NCBI RefSeq assembly: GCF_031458175.1
Contig: NZ_JAVDXX010000001.1
Span: forward strand, 62,001 to 126,000
Reading direction: 5' to 3'
Origin: Pseudoglutamicibacter albus
GTDB taxonomy: Bacteria; Actinomycetota; Actinomycetes; Actinomycetales; Micrococcaceae
DNA: 64,000 nucleotides
The position numbers and the translations under genes were made by a program. Position 1 is the first letter of the stretch, and the number at the start of each line of letters is the position of its first letter. Positions 37,637 to 46,188 of this stretch are shown piece after piece. The notes under the pieces are model-generated. The model saw only the letters and a list, made by a program, of their open reading frames with translations, was not told the origin of the DNA and did not search any database.

Positions 37637-37645
37637 GTGAGCACC

Positions 37646-37906
37646 TTCTTGATGTCACTGGGTGAAAACAATCAGGAATTTGTCGAATCAGAGAGGGTCT
37701 CGGAGGTTCGCGCGGACCGGCTGGCTCGCCTCGAACCTATCCTTAGGCGGGCACGTGAAGCCGGGTTGATAGGGGACATTGACGCGATGCGATTCCTGGT
37801 GGGGATCGCTGCAGCAACCCGGCCGCTACCCGATTTCGTGGAGGAACAGATCCCGGATCTGCATGAGTGGCTCATCGACGTCTACTTGCATGGGCTCCGG
37901 CCGTAA
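37646..37906 (+). pseudogene. C-terminal fragment of a TetR-family regulator
   Basis: The last ~85 codons encode a typical TetR ligand-domain end (VRADRLARLEPILRRAREAGLIGD, then DAMRFLVGIAAATRP and LHEWLIDVYLHGLRP). No helix-turn-helix is encoded upstream; an in-frame ATG at 37526 adds only non-conserved sequence. It abuts the membrane-protein fragment head to head, as regulator-transporter pairs often do, so one deletion probably removed both 5' parts. Confidence 0.6.
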
Positions 37907-37992
37907 GGGTCTAGCGTTTATTCGCGCAGCTGTGGTGAAATAAAGCCAACACGGGCTTGCATCTATCGTTTTTTGAGTTTGAAAGGCTCCGT

Positions 37993-38751
37993 ATGCGTCG
38001 CACCACAGCTGCTCTCACCGTCCTGCTCTTAAGCGTTGGCTTGGCCAGTTGCTCCCAGGATCAGGGCCAGAACGATGGGCAACAACAGGGGCAGAATCTG
38101 AGCGAACGGCTGATGCCGCAGCAGTCGCAAGACCAACAGCAGTCGCAACAGCCGGGGCAACAATCGGCACCGAGCCAGCAGGCGCCTGCACCGAGCCCTT
38201 CCGAGCAGCAGAATCAGCCAGGTGCTGGCGGCCTGAAACCTGACCTTTCGGAGCCGACACCGCCATCGGGCCCTTATGAAAAAGCTACGGTTCAGCATCC
38301 CGCGCGGAATGTGCCGATCCCTCAATTGGACCCGAACATTAATAACGATAAAGCCGGGGTCAAGGAGGTCGTGAGGTACTTCATGGCTTCCCAGGAGTAC
38401 ATCCGGCAGACCGGTAACGCGAGGCCGCTAACTCAAGTGGCGCCGACGAGCTGCGCGGGATGCTGGGTGTATGCCAGCAGTGCGAACTATCTGACCTATT
38501 CGAAGGGCAGCTGGTATGTCGGTAAGGGCATCGAATATAAGGAAAGGACGTTACAGGTAAAGCCGCACCCCGACCGGCCGGGCCAGGTTGTCGCGACGTT
38601 CGATTTCTTTGAGAACGAGGTCACCCTCGTTGAGAACGGCAAACCGCAAGTGGTGGCGAGCCCGAACACGTTCCGCTCCACCATGGTCCTGGAATACGAC
38701 TTTTCTCTGGACAAATGGATTATTCGCGAGCTGGAGAACAGGCCGCGGTGA
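37993..38751 (+). CDS. DUF6318-like lipoprotein
   Basis: 252 aa from ATG 37993 (GAAAGG upstream; an in-frame ATG 12 codons earlier spoils the signal peptide). Signal peptide with lipobox GLASC (C20), then a Gln/Pro/Ser-rich linker (about 21-90) and a compact domain with SCAGCWVYASSANYLTYSKGS-like sequence (SCAGCW). This matches the actinobacterial DUF6318 family, anchored on the outer face of the membrane. Function unknown. Confidence 0.78.
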   Translation: MRRTTAALTVLLLSVGLASCSQDQGQNDGQQQGQNLSERLMPQQSQDQQQSQQPGQQSAPSQQAPAPSPSEQQNQPGAGGLKPDLSEPTPPSGPYEKATVQHPARNVPIPQLDPNINNDKAGVKEVVRYFMASQEYIRQTGNARPLTQVAPTSCAGCWVYASSANYLTYSKGSWYVGKGIEYKERTLQVKPHPDRPGQVVATFDFFENEVTLVENGKPQVVASPNTFRSTMVLEYDFSLDKWIIRELENRPR

Positions 38752-38835
38752 CGCGTGTGCTGAGTTGTCGTAGCAGGTCACAGGGGGCAAACGGAGCTAC
38801 CCGTCAAGAGCTGATCGCAGCCAGCATCATCGCCC

Positions 38836-38879
38836 GCCCCGTCACTTCCTGCGCATCGCCCCGTTACTTCCTGCGCGTC
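38836..38879. repeat. 22-bp tandem duplication across the ABC permease stop
   Basis: 38836-38857 and 38858-38879 are near-identical 22-mers (two differences). The right copy holds the permease's last codons and TAA; the left copy would also end in a stop (TGA). Confidence 0.85.
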
Positions 38880-39679
38880 AGGGCGAGTAGTGTCAGCCCG
38901 AGGCCCGCCACGGTCCAGGCCGCCAGCACCAGCAGAGCCTGTCCCTCGACGGAGTAGGTGTCGGAGACCAGACCGGCGCGGATCACGTCCCCGGCGGGCA
39001 TGACCGGCAGTAGCTCATGCACTCGGGCGTACCAGTCGGGCAGCCGTTCCGCAGGGAAGGTCACCGGGGAGAACATGAGTACGAAGAACACCATCACCTG
39101 GCTGACGACCTGCGCCAGCATCGCCGGCAGGGTCACAGCAATCGCGTAACCCACAGCGGTGGCCATCACGGTCACCAGGAGCACTCCGGTAATCAGCAAC
39201 GGCCAGTCCAAGGAGAACTCCACATCGAACCGCCACCATGCTGCCAGTCCGGCGACCACCACGCTGGGCAGGGCCATAAGCACCCAGAGGGTGAGGTCGG
39301 CTAAGAACAGCACCGGCCGCGGTACCGGCTGGGCACGCAGATACGTCAGGGTTCCGTTGGCGCGGGCGGCGGCCACGCCTTGCGGCACGATCACCAGCCC
39401 CAGGGTGAGCAACAGCACGGTCGGAGTGCCGGTGGACAGGAAAGTGATGGAGGCCGTGTCACCCTCGTTGAGCAGGAACCCGAAGCCGACGACGATGCCG
39501 CCCGCCAGCAGCACCTGGATTACGGCGATCAGCGGGACCATCGGCCCCAGCTGGGCCAGTTGCCATCGCAGGAGGGTGAGGTAAGCGGTCAGCGCCCCCG
39601 CCGATCGGGGCATGGCGACGGTGGTTCGCGGCGCGGCGTTGGTGGCGCGGGGCGTTGCGGTGGCGGTGGATTCAGGCAA
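38864..39679 (-). CDS. ABC-2 type transporter permease
   Basis: 271 aa from TTG 39679, which overlaps the ATPase stop and has GGAGGAG just upstream; the frame is open to 39769 only because it overlaps the ATPase. A Thr/Ala-rich leader precedes about six membrane segments in the DrrB-like ABC-2 pattern, with a cytoplasmic-loop FSPVTFPAERLPDWYARVHELLP region typical of this family. It pairs with the ATPase as a two-component exporter for a drug or lipid. Regulated by the divergent TetR protein. Confidence 0.87.
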   Translation of the reverse strand: MPESTATATPRATNAAPRTTVAMPRSAGALTAYLTLLRWQLAQLGPMVPLIAVIQVLLAGGIVVGFGFLLNEGDTASITFLSTGTPTVLLLTLGLVIVPQGVAAARANGTLTYLRAQPVPRPVLFLADLTLWVLMALPSVVVAGLAAWWRFDVEFSLDWPLLITGVLLVTVMATAVGYAIAVTLPAMLAQVVSQVMVFFVLMFSPVTFPAERLPDWYARVHELLPVMPAGDVIRAGLVSDTYSVEGQALLVLAAWTVAGLGLTLLALTRRK

Positions 39680-40739
39680 GGGTCTCCTCCTTCGGTGCGG
39701 TGAGTGCGAGGTAGGCGTCCTCGAGGCTGGCCGGGCCAAGGGTGTAGTCCTCGATGACCCCGGCGGCACGTTGACCGGTAGACCAGGCGACGGCCTCGCC
39801 TGCCCGGCTCGCGGGCAGGGTGAGTATTACGCGGCGGCCGACGACGACGCTGCCCCGCACCTCGAGCTGTTCCGGAAGGTGCAGCCCCAGTGCCTCTCGG
39901 TGGGGTTCCTCCCTGCGGCGCTCCTCCTGGCGGGGCTCAGCGGCCGCGTCTGTGGGGGCGGGTTCAGGTTCGCCGGGCAGGCGGAGGGTGAGCCGTAGTG
40001 TGTCGTTGGAGCGGCCGGCACCCTCCGCATCGGCCTCAGCTTTTTCGCCGAGTGCCCGGGCCCGCAGCTGGGCGGGGCTTCCGGAGGCCACCACGCGGCC
40101 ACGGTCCAAGACGGTGAGTTCATCCACCACGGACTCGGCCTCGTTGACGTTGTGGGTGACCACCAAGACGGCGGTTCCGTCGTCGTCGGCGCGGCGCCGT
40201 AGCGCGGACCAGAGCAGGCGACGGCGTGCCGCATCCACATCATTCGTGGGTTCATCCAGCACCAGTAGAGGCACTGGAGCGGCCAGGGCCATGGCCAGGG
40301 TGGTGAGTCGGCGCACGCCACCGGAGAGGCCGCCACCTTCGGGGCGGGCGGCGCGGTCAGCCCAAGGGCCGAGGTCTAGCTCATCGAGTAGGCGTGCGGA
40401 AGCGGCGCGGGAGTCCCGGGCTGACAAGCCGCGTAGCCGGGCGGCCAAGGTGATGGCCAGGCGCGGGGTGAGGCCGTCGAGAGAAGCGGTGGACTGGGTC
40501 TGCAAGGCCACCGCGCGGCGGGCCAACGCGGGGCGGCGAGTGGCGTCTATGCCGGCCACATGCAGGGAGCCGGAGTCCGGGCGGAGCAGTCCGACGATCT
40601 GAGAGACGAGCGTAGTTTTGCCTGCCCCGTTGTGGCCGAGAAGGCCGGATAGCTGACCGGCTCTGACTTGTAGGGAGACGGAATCGTTGGCGGTGACGTT
40701 GCCGAACCGTCGGGTGAGCTGGTGGATGTCTAGGATCAT
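39672..40739 (-). CDS. ABC transporter ATP-binding protein (DrrA-like)
   Basis: 355 aa from ATG 40739 (GGGAGA 5-6 nt upstream; the frame is open to 40778). Walker A GHNGAGKTT, signature LSGGVRRLT, Walker B LLVLDEPTND and VVTHNVNEAE. A C-terminal extension (about 235-355) with a Glu/Arg-rich insert precedes a DrrA-type tail. The signature has GGVRR rather than GGQRR. It energises the permease encoded next and is first in the operon, directly behind a palindromic operator. Confidence 0.9.
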   Translation of the reverse strand: MILDIHQLTRRFGNVTANDSVSLQVRAGQLSGLLGHNGAGKTTLVSQIVGLLRPDSGSLHVAGIDATRRPALARRAVALQTQSTASLDGLTPRLAITLAARLRGLSARDSRAASARLLDELDLGPWADRAARPEGGGLSGGVRRLTTLAMALAAPVPLLVLDEPTNDVDAARRRLLWSALRRRADDDGTAVLVVTHNVNEAESVVDELTVLDRGRVVASGSPAQLRARALGEKAEADAEGAGRSNDTLRLTLRLPGEPEPAPTDAAAEPRQEERRREEPHREALGLHLPEQLEVRGSVVVGRRVILTLPASRAGEAVAWSTGQRAAGVIEDYTLGPASLEDAYLALTAPKEETLA

Positions 40740-40764
40740 TGTTCTCTCCCGGGCGCCCAAGGTA

Positions 40765-40807
40765 ATTGACATACCCAAGGTATTTCAGATGCCGACGGTA
40801 TGTCAAT
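40765..40807. promoter_or_regulatory. Palindromic operator between TetR gene and ABC exporter
   Basis: ATTGACATACC (40765-40775) and GGTATGTCAAT (40797-40807) are perfect 11-bp inverted arms with a 21-bp spacer. An inner ATACC-CAA-GGTAT (40771-40783) gives a third half-site. TTGACA in each arm can serve as a -35 box on either strand, so bound TetR would block RNA polymerase. Confidence 0.75.
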
Positions 40808-40893
40808 GGTGGGTAAAGCTAGCTTGCGGCGGGTAGGGGACGGCGACTCCGTTGGGCTCTGGCGCGGCGATCCGGCCGGATATCATGGGTTTT

Positions 40894-41673
40894 ATGACGG
40901 ACCTGCCCGCTCCTCTCTCCCGCCAGGACATGCAGCGCATGACCCGCGAGCGCCTGGTGTTTACAGCGCGCGCCGCGTTCGCCCGCGAGGGCTACCACGG
41001 GGCGCGGCTGGATCGAATCGCGAAAGAGGCGGGGTTCTCCAAGGGTGCGGTGTACTCCAACTTCGCCAACAAGGCTCAGCTGTTCCTAGCCGTGCTGGAT
41101 GCCAACATCGACGCCTCGCTGACTGACCCGGTGGGTGAAGAACCGCCGCTGACGGCGTTCAGCGAGAATGCTGAGGCGAGCGAGGAAGCCGCCGGGATGA
41201 CGCCGGAGGAGAAACAGCAAGCGGTGCGCGGGATGGGCCTGGCCACCCTGGAGTTCGTGGCGTATGCGGCGCGGGACCCGGAGCTGGCTGCGCAGTGTGC
41301 AGTGCGGATTGACCGGGCGGTGGGGTTTTATGCGCAAGCGGCTGAGGACCTTGGGCTCGAGGTGGAGGGGCTGAGTGCTCAGGAGCTCGGCGGATTGTTC
41401 ATGGCGCTAGACAATGGGGCCGCTTTGTTGACGCTGGCCGGTTCCACGCAGTTGTCTGACGAGGCGGTCGACCGCGGCATAGCCCTCTTGGCCGGGGCTC
41501 CTTGGACTAAGCAGACAGCGGGAGCTGAGGGCGTGGGGCCTGGGGGTGCCGATGAGCCGGATGCTAGCACGCGAACCGGGGACGAGGCACTCAGTGCCGA
41601 GACGCGCGAGACCCTGCGCGAGGCTATGGCTCAGCGGCTGCGCCGGGCGATGCCGAAACCGACCGCCGACTAG
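40894..41673 (+). CDS. TetR family transcriptional regulator
   Basis: 259 aa from ATG 40894 (ATG 40885 is also in frame; no strong ribosome site, so the mRNA may be leaderless). The N-terminal helix-turn-helix is typical (RERLVFTARAAFAREGYHGA, then IAKEAGFSKGAVYSNFANKAQLF). The C-terminal ligand domain is variable. It diverges from the ABC exporter across a palindrome and is its likely repressor. The 3' end overlaps the Fic gene end by 4 nt. Confidence 0.9.
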   Translation: MTDLPAPLSRQDMQRMTRERLVFTARAAFAREGYHGARLDRIAKEAGFSKGAVYSNFANKAQLFLAVLDANIDASLTDPVGEEPPLTAFSENAEASEEAAGMTPEEKQQAVRGMGLATLEFVAYAARDPELAAQCAVRIDRAVGFYAQAAEDLGLEVEGLSAQELGGLFMALDNGAALLTLAGSTQLSDEAVDRGIALLAGAPWTKQTAGAEGVGPGGADEPDASTRTGDEALSAETRETLREAMAQRLRRAMPKPTAD

Positions 41674-42923
41674 CCGGAAGCTAGTAACTCGAAAATGTCG
41701 TTGCAGACGAAACCGCGTTTGCCCTTGCCGACGCTGCGCCGCTCTAGGATGCCGGCCTCAGCGAGGTATTCAAGGGCGTTGTGTGCCGAGGTGCCGCTGG
41801 TTCCGGTTAGCTGAGCTGCCACATCGACAGTCAAAGCGGGCAACTTCGGCAGAACATCAAGCATCTTCCATACAGTTGAGTCGCTACGCGGAATACGCAT
41901 GCCGGTCCGCTCAGCGTAGTCGGTGATCATGGCGTGGGCGTCGCGTTCAAACTCGTCGAGCTCATCCCTGAGATCAGAGGCAAGATCCACAGCGTCATTG
42001 GCGGCAGCGATGAACGTCCGCAGCCACGCGTTGATGCCTTCGCTGATGCTGAGCTCGCGGACCGGTTCAGCATCTGATGCGAGCTCAGCGCTGTGCGGGA
42101 TGCCACGGAACGCCATGAGCCCGGCAATGTATTCATCGGAACGCGTCAGGAGCACCTCGCTGATCGGCAGGACGGAGCCTTCTGTGAGACCGCCACGGAC
42201 AAGCACGGTGTGGATGAGTGCACGGCCGATGCGCCCAGTACCGTCAGCGAAAGGGTGCAGAGTTTCGAACTGCGCATGAACCAGCCCGGCCTGGATCAGG
42301 GACCCCACGGCGGCGCCGTTCATGAACTCCACCAGGCCCTCAACCGCGGGAACTAGCGCGTCTTCGCTGGGCGGAATGAACTCGGCTTGGCCCGGGTGGA
42401 ACTCGCTCTCGCCAACCCAGTTTTGTCTGTCACGAATGCCTGAGGCGCCCAAGTGGGGTAGCAGTTCTGTCTGTAGCGCTTCGATGTCGGCCCACGTGAC
42501 ATTTTCGGCTGTCCCGAGACGTTCAACGGCGCTGGTGAGAGCCGCGATGTTAGCGGCGACTTCTGCCGCTACCGATGGATGCCCCGCGTCGGGGGCGCCC
42601 TTCGTCCCGCGTTCTAGTTGTTTGAGCTCTTCAAACACGATGTTCTTCGGGTTAGAACGCAGTCCCTCTATGTACGAGCTTGAGACTGCTTCGCTGCGCA
42701 GAAGGTGGCGGGACACGGCTTCGAGTTTGCCTGCGGCGTCGTGAAACTTCAGGTTTCGGATGCGACGTTCCACGCGACCGGCTTCGGCTGCTATTGCCGG
42801 GTCGATGCGCCACTCCGGTGTGGTGAGTGAGGACGGCTGATACGCCCAGTAGGTTCCGTACCAACGGTCGCGTGGGCGCCGTGCATTGTCAGAGGGAGTC
42901 CATTCCTTAGCTGTCCACGACAT
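41670..42923 (-). CDS. Fic family AMPylase-like protein with C-terminal winged helix
   Basis: 417 aa from ATG 42923 (GGAAGG 8 nt upstream). The catalytic loop HPFADGTGRIGR (H223) matches HPFx(D/E)GNGRxxR with Thr in place of Asn. An N-terminal inhibitory helix SSYIEG (S82, E86, G87) places it in class II (self-inhibited from the N-terminus). The last ~70 residues form a winged-helix DNA-binding domain (LTVDVAAQLTGTSGTSAHNALEYLAEAGILE). Fic enzymes transfer AMP to Ser/Thr/Tyr hydroxyls; the target is unknown. The winged helix plus an upstream palindrome suggests autoregulation. Confidence 0.87.
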   Translation of the reverse strand: MSWTAKEWTPSDNARRPRDRWYGTYWAYQPSSLTTPEWRIDPAIAAEAGRVERRIRNLKFHDAAGKLEAVSRHLLRSEAVSSSYIEGLRSNPKNIVFEELKQLERGTKGAPDAGHPSVAAEVAANIAALTSAVERLGTAENVTWADIEALQTELLPHLGASGIRDRQNWVGESEFHPGQAEFIPPSEDALVPAVEGLVEFMNGAAVGSLIQAGLVHAQFETLHPFADGTGRIGRALIHTVLVRGGLTEGSVLPISEVLLTRSDEYIAGLMAFRGIPHSAELASDAEPVRELSISEGINAWLRTFIAAANDAVDLASDLRDELDEFERDAHAMITDYAERTGMRIPRSDSTVWKMLDVLPKLPALTVDVAAQLTGTSGTSAHNALEYLAEAGILERRSVGKGKRGFVCNDIFELLASG

Positions 42924-42957
42924 AACCACTAGCCTTCCAGCAAGCGGGGTTTCTCTC

Positions 42958-43005
42958 AAGGATAATGCTTATCCTTGGACGTTGGCTTCGTGGAGCTAAG
43001 GATAA
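42958..43005. promoter_or_regulatory. AAGGATAA operator cluster upstream of the Fic gene
   Basis: AAGGATAA (42958-42965), TTATCCTT (42969-42976) and a third AAGGATAA (42998-43005): one palindrome with a 3-nt centre plus a half-site, within 35-82 bp of the Fic start. Confidence 0.6.
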
Positions 43006-43045
43006 CCGGGAAGCTTGCGTCCGTTCCCTGTACTGAAAACCAAAG

Positions 43046-43085
43046 CGACGGTGGCACATACGTAATCTCGCATGCGCCACCGTCG
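43046..43085 (-). terminator. Terminator-like hairpin after the SDR operon
   Basis: A 10-bp perfect stem (43046-43055 with 43076-43085); reading leftwards it is followed by CTTTGGTTTTC. It lies about 60 nt beyond the last SDR stop. Confidence 0.65.
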
Positions 43086-43144
43086 TTGTCAGCTGTGCTC
43101 CTTGCTGGCTAGGCGTGAGCCGGCCAGGTGTGTGCGACTGTGCG

Positions 43145-43900
43145 TTAGCCGGCCATGTGGAGGCCGCCGTTGATGTGGATGACGTCGCCGGTCACGAAAG
43201 ACGCGGCATCGGAGGTCAAGAACAGCACAACGGACGCGACTTCTTCCGGCTCACCGAACCGCCCCATCGGCGTCGAATTGAGCAGCGCTTCGCCCTTCTC
43301 GGCAACGAGGCTCTTGGTCATGGACGTGGCGATGATGCCCGGAGCAACCGCGTTCACGCGGATACCGCGCGGGCCAAGCTCCCAGGCGAGGCTACGGCTG
43401 AACGAGACGAGCGCGCCCTTCGTCGCCGCGTAGTGCGCGTGGTTCTTGCTTCCACGAGCACCGGCCATGGAACCGAAGTTGACGATCGAACCGCCATCGT
43501 GGATTTCCGGCTCGAGGTCGCGGGTCAGCGCGAACACGGCATCAAGGTTGATGCTCATAGCGCGCCGCCATTCCTCGTCTGGCATACCCGCAACCGGGTG
43601 CTCCGGGTAGATGCCCGCCGCCAGAACCAGGTGGTGCACACCGCCGCGTTCCTTCACCGCGGAAACCACCTGGGCGCGGGACTCAGCATCGGAAAGGTCC
43701 GCCGCGACAGTGGTCACGGAACCCGGCCCCGAAAGCTCGGAAGCAAGCTGGTCCAACGGTTCCGGACGCAAATCAACAAGGACCAAGTCAGCGCCCGATG
43801 CGGAATACAGGCGAGCGCACTCCGCACCAATGCCGCCAGTTGCGCCCGTGATCAGAACCGTGTTGCCGGCGAAAGCATCGCAAGCGAAAACCTGGCTCAT
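43145..43900 (-). CDS. Short-chain dehydrogenase/reductase (catabolic operon, last gene)
   Basis: 251 aa. TGATGGIG cofactor motif, NFGSMAG, YAATKGA (YxxxK) and a C-terminal SDAASFVTGDVIHINGG. Its start overlaps the preceding SDR stop by 4 nt, so it is translated in the same operon as E1, E2 and the second SDR. It probably oxidises or reduces a hydroxy group of the operon's substrate; which one is not readable. Confidence 0.9.
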   Translation of the reverse strand: MSQVFACDAFAGNTVLITGATGGIGAECARLYSASGADLVLVDLRPEPLDQLASELSGPGSVTTVAADLSDAESRAQVVSAVKERGGVHHLVLAAGIYPEHPVAGMPDEEWRRAMSINLDAVFALTRDLEPEIHDGGSIVNFGSMAGARGSKNHAHYAATKGALVSFSRSLAWELGPRGIRVNAVAPGIIATSMTKSLVAEKGEALLNSTPMGRFGEPEEVASVVLFLTSDAASFVTGDVIHINGGLHMAG

Positions 43901-44715
43901 GCGTCTGCCTCCTTAGGCATGTTCGTTGGCCACGTGTACCAGTCGCCGGCGATCGTCATACCGCCGTCGACAACCAGGGTGTGGCCGGTGATGAACGATG
44001 CGGCAGGGCTTGTGAGGAACACGATCGGCGCCGCGATCTCCTCGGGCTCCGCCCAACGGTCCAGCGGGATGCGGGACCGGACTGGTTCGATATCCAGCAG
44101 GCCTTCGTCCGTGAGCTTCTTGTTGAACGGGGTGAGCGTGTAGCCGGGGGCGACCGCGTTGACGCGGATCCCGTCACCAGCCCACTCAACGGCCAGGGAC
44201 TTGATGAAGCCGATCACGCCGTGCTTCACAGTGTTGTAGCTGGCACGCTTCGGCATGCCCTGAACACCCGCAACCGACGAGATCGCGACGATCGAGCCCT
44301 TGGACTCGGCAAGAAGCGAGTGCGCGGCCCGGCACGAACGCATCATGCCAGACAGGTGAACGTCCAGCAGCGGCTCCCACTGCTCGTCCGTCATCTCCGC
44401 GGTCGCAACTGGCTTTGCGTTACCTGCGGAGGTCACCAGCGCATCCAAGCGGCCTTCAACCTCACGGATCGAAGCGAACGCCGTATCGACGGCTTCACGG
44501 TTGGTGACGTCGGCGATGATCCCGCGGGCATCCTCACCGAAGCTTTCAACAGCCTTATCCAGCTGCTCTTCGTTGATGTCCATCAGGACCACACGGCCAC
44601 CGTTAGCCACCCATTTCTGGGCGACGGCGTAGCCGATTCCGGATGCGCCGCCGGTGATGGCGGCCGTAGGTTTTTGTGTTTCTGTGTTCTGTGTTTCCAG
44701 GGTGTCTGTTTCCAT
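43897..44715 (-). CDS. Short-chain dehydrogenase/reductase (catabolic operon)
   Basis: 272 aa. TGGASGIG, ISSVAG and YNTVKHG are the SDR landmarks; the family end TGHTLVVDGG is present. A ~15-residue Thr/Glu/Gln leader precedes the Rossmann fold. A 76-nt gap separates it from the E2 gene; it overlaps the next SDR by 4 nt. In acetoin or diol pathways such SDRs interconvert diols, acyloins and diketones, which would suit the E1/E2 upstream; inferred. Confidence 0.9.
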   Translation of the reverse strand: METDTLETQNTETQKPTAAITGGASGIGYAVAQKWVANGGRVVLMDINEEQLDKAVESFGEDARGIIADVTNREAVDTAFASIREVEGRLDALVTSAGNAKPVATAEMTDEQWEPLLDVHLSGMMRSCRAAHSLLAESKGSIVAISSVAGVQGMPKRASYNTVKHGVIGFIKSLAVEWAGDGIRVNAVAPGYTLTPFNKKLTDEGLLDIEPVRSRIPLDRWAEPEEIAAPIVFLTSPAASFITGHTLVVDGGMTIAGDWYTWPTNMPKEADA

Positions 44716-44791
44716 GGTCTATCTCGATTCTGCGATTGACTCGGACGGTTGTTGCGCACGATGACCGCGGGCGGCCGGCTCTGTTGGCGCG

Positions 44792-46174
44792 TCAGACGAT
44801 CAGGGACAGCGGGTTTTCGAGGTGGTTTTTCACCTTGTTGAGGAACCGCGCGGCGACTGCGCCGTCGAGGACGCGGTGGTCGGCGGACATGGTGATGGTC
44901 ATCATCGTGGCCACCGTGAGTTCGCCGTCGCGGACAACAGGCTGCTGTTCAGCCGCGCCGACCGCGAGGATGCCTGCGTGTGGCGGGTTAATGATCGCGG
45001 AGAACTCCCGCGTACCGAACATCCCGAGGTTGCTCACCGAGAACGAGCCGCCCTCAAGTTCGTGCTGACGGATCTTCCCTTCAGCCGCCCGGGTCTTGTA
45101 GTCGGCCGCGGCGGCGCTGACGGAGCCCAAAGTCCGCGAACCAACATCCGTGATGACTGGCGTGAGCAGGCCCTTCTCGGTTGCGATGGCAACCGCGACG
45201 TCGGCGGTCTTGTGGCGGCGGATCGTGCCGTCATGCCACGTGGAGTTCGCATCCGGCATCTCCGCGAGAGCGCGGCCGAGGGCCAGCAGAATGAAGTCGT
45301 TGACCGTGATCTTGCCTTCGGAATCCGCGCGGGCGGCGTTGACTTCCTTGCGGAACGCGAGCAGCTTGTCCACCTGGACGTCACCGGTAAGGTAGAAGTG
45401 CGGGATCTCGTTGACCGACTGCGTGAGGCGGCGCGCAATGGCCTTACGCATAGGCGATGCGGCCTCCTCGGTCCAGTTGTTTACCTGAGCGGCGCCCTCT
45501 TGTGTAGCGCTCTCTCCTGCAACGGCGCCCGATGCGGTTGCCGGCTGGGTTCCCGACGCGCCAGTTCCGCTGCCGCTGGATGCCTGTGCGGCACCGTGCG
45601 CTGCGTCAGCTGGCGCCGCTGCGGCGGCTGATTCGACATCGCGGCGGGTGATCCGGCCGGACGGGCCGGAGCCCTCGATGCCGTTGAGGTCAAGTCCCTT
45701 TTCCTTAGCCAAACGGCGGGCAAGCGGGGAAGCGAAAAGCCGCTCCCCGGAGCCCTGCTGGCCAGAAGCTTGCTTGGCAACGGCCGTCTCAGCGTCGTCT
45801 GCCTGCTCAGCCGGTGCAGCATCGTCAGCGGAATCAGCGCCACCAGCCTCCGCAGCGCCAGCACCAGACGCAGCATCATCAGACCCAACCCCTGCTTTCG
45901 CAAGAGCGGCCTCGACCGCGCCGTCGTCGTCGTCGCCGGCCTGAGAGAGCACCGCGATCGGCGCTCCGACCTCAACGACTGCGCCCGGCTCGATGAGCAG
46001 GCGCGCCACGGTCCCGGTGTCCTCCGCGTTGAGTTCCACGGTGGCTTTTTCGGTTTCGATATCGGCGATGTGCTGACCTGAAGTTACCTCGTCGCCAACG
46101 GAGATAGCCCAGCTGGCGAGGCCCGCATCTTCTGCGTCGGCGACAATCGCCGGCATGGTGATTACATATGCCAT
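44792..46174 (-). CDS. Dihydrolipoamide acyltransferase (E2) of a 2-oxoacid/acetoin dehydrogenase complex
   Basis: 460 aa. One N-terminal lipoyl domain with the modified lysine in DIETEKATVE (K43), an Ala/Asp/Glu-rich linker, a peripheral subunit-binding domain (FASPLARRLAKEKG, then GRITRRDV), a second Ala/Gly linker, and the catalytic trimer domain ending with DHRVLDGAVAARF (catalytic His and Asp). It accepts the acyl group from E1 and gives it to CoA. It starts 14 nt after the E1 stop. No E3 (lipoamide dehydrogenase) is encoded here, so a shared one is needed. Confidence 0.93.
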   Translation of the reverse strand: MAYVITMPAIVADAEDAGLASWAISVGDEVTSGQHIADIETEKATVELNAEDTGTVARLLIEPGAVVEVGAPIAVLSQAGDDDDGAVEAALAKAGVGSDDAASGAGAAEAGGADSADDAAPAEQADDAETAVAKQASGQQGSGERLFASPLARRLAKEKGLDLNGIEGSGPSGRITRRDVESAAAAAPADAAHGAAQASSGSGTGASGTQPATASGAVAGESATQEGAAQVNNWTEEAASPMRKAIARRLTQSVNEIPHFYLTGDVQVDKLLAFRKEVNAARADSEGKITVNDFILLALGRALAEMPDANSTWHDGTIRRHKTADVAVAIATEKGLLTPVITDVGSRTLGSVSAAAADYKTRAAEGKIRQHELEGGSFSVSNLGMFGTREFSAIINPPHAGILAVGAAEQQPVVRDGELTVATMMTITMSADHRVLDGAVAARFLNKVKNHLENPLSLIV

Positions 46175-46188
46175 CGGTGTACTTCCAA

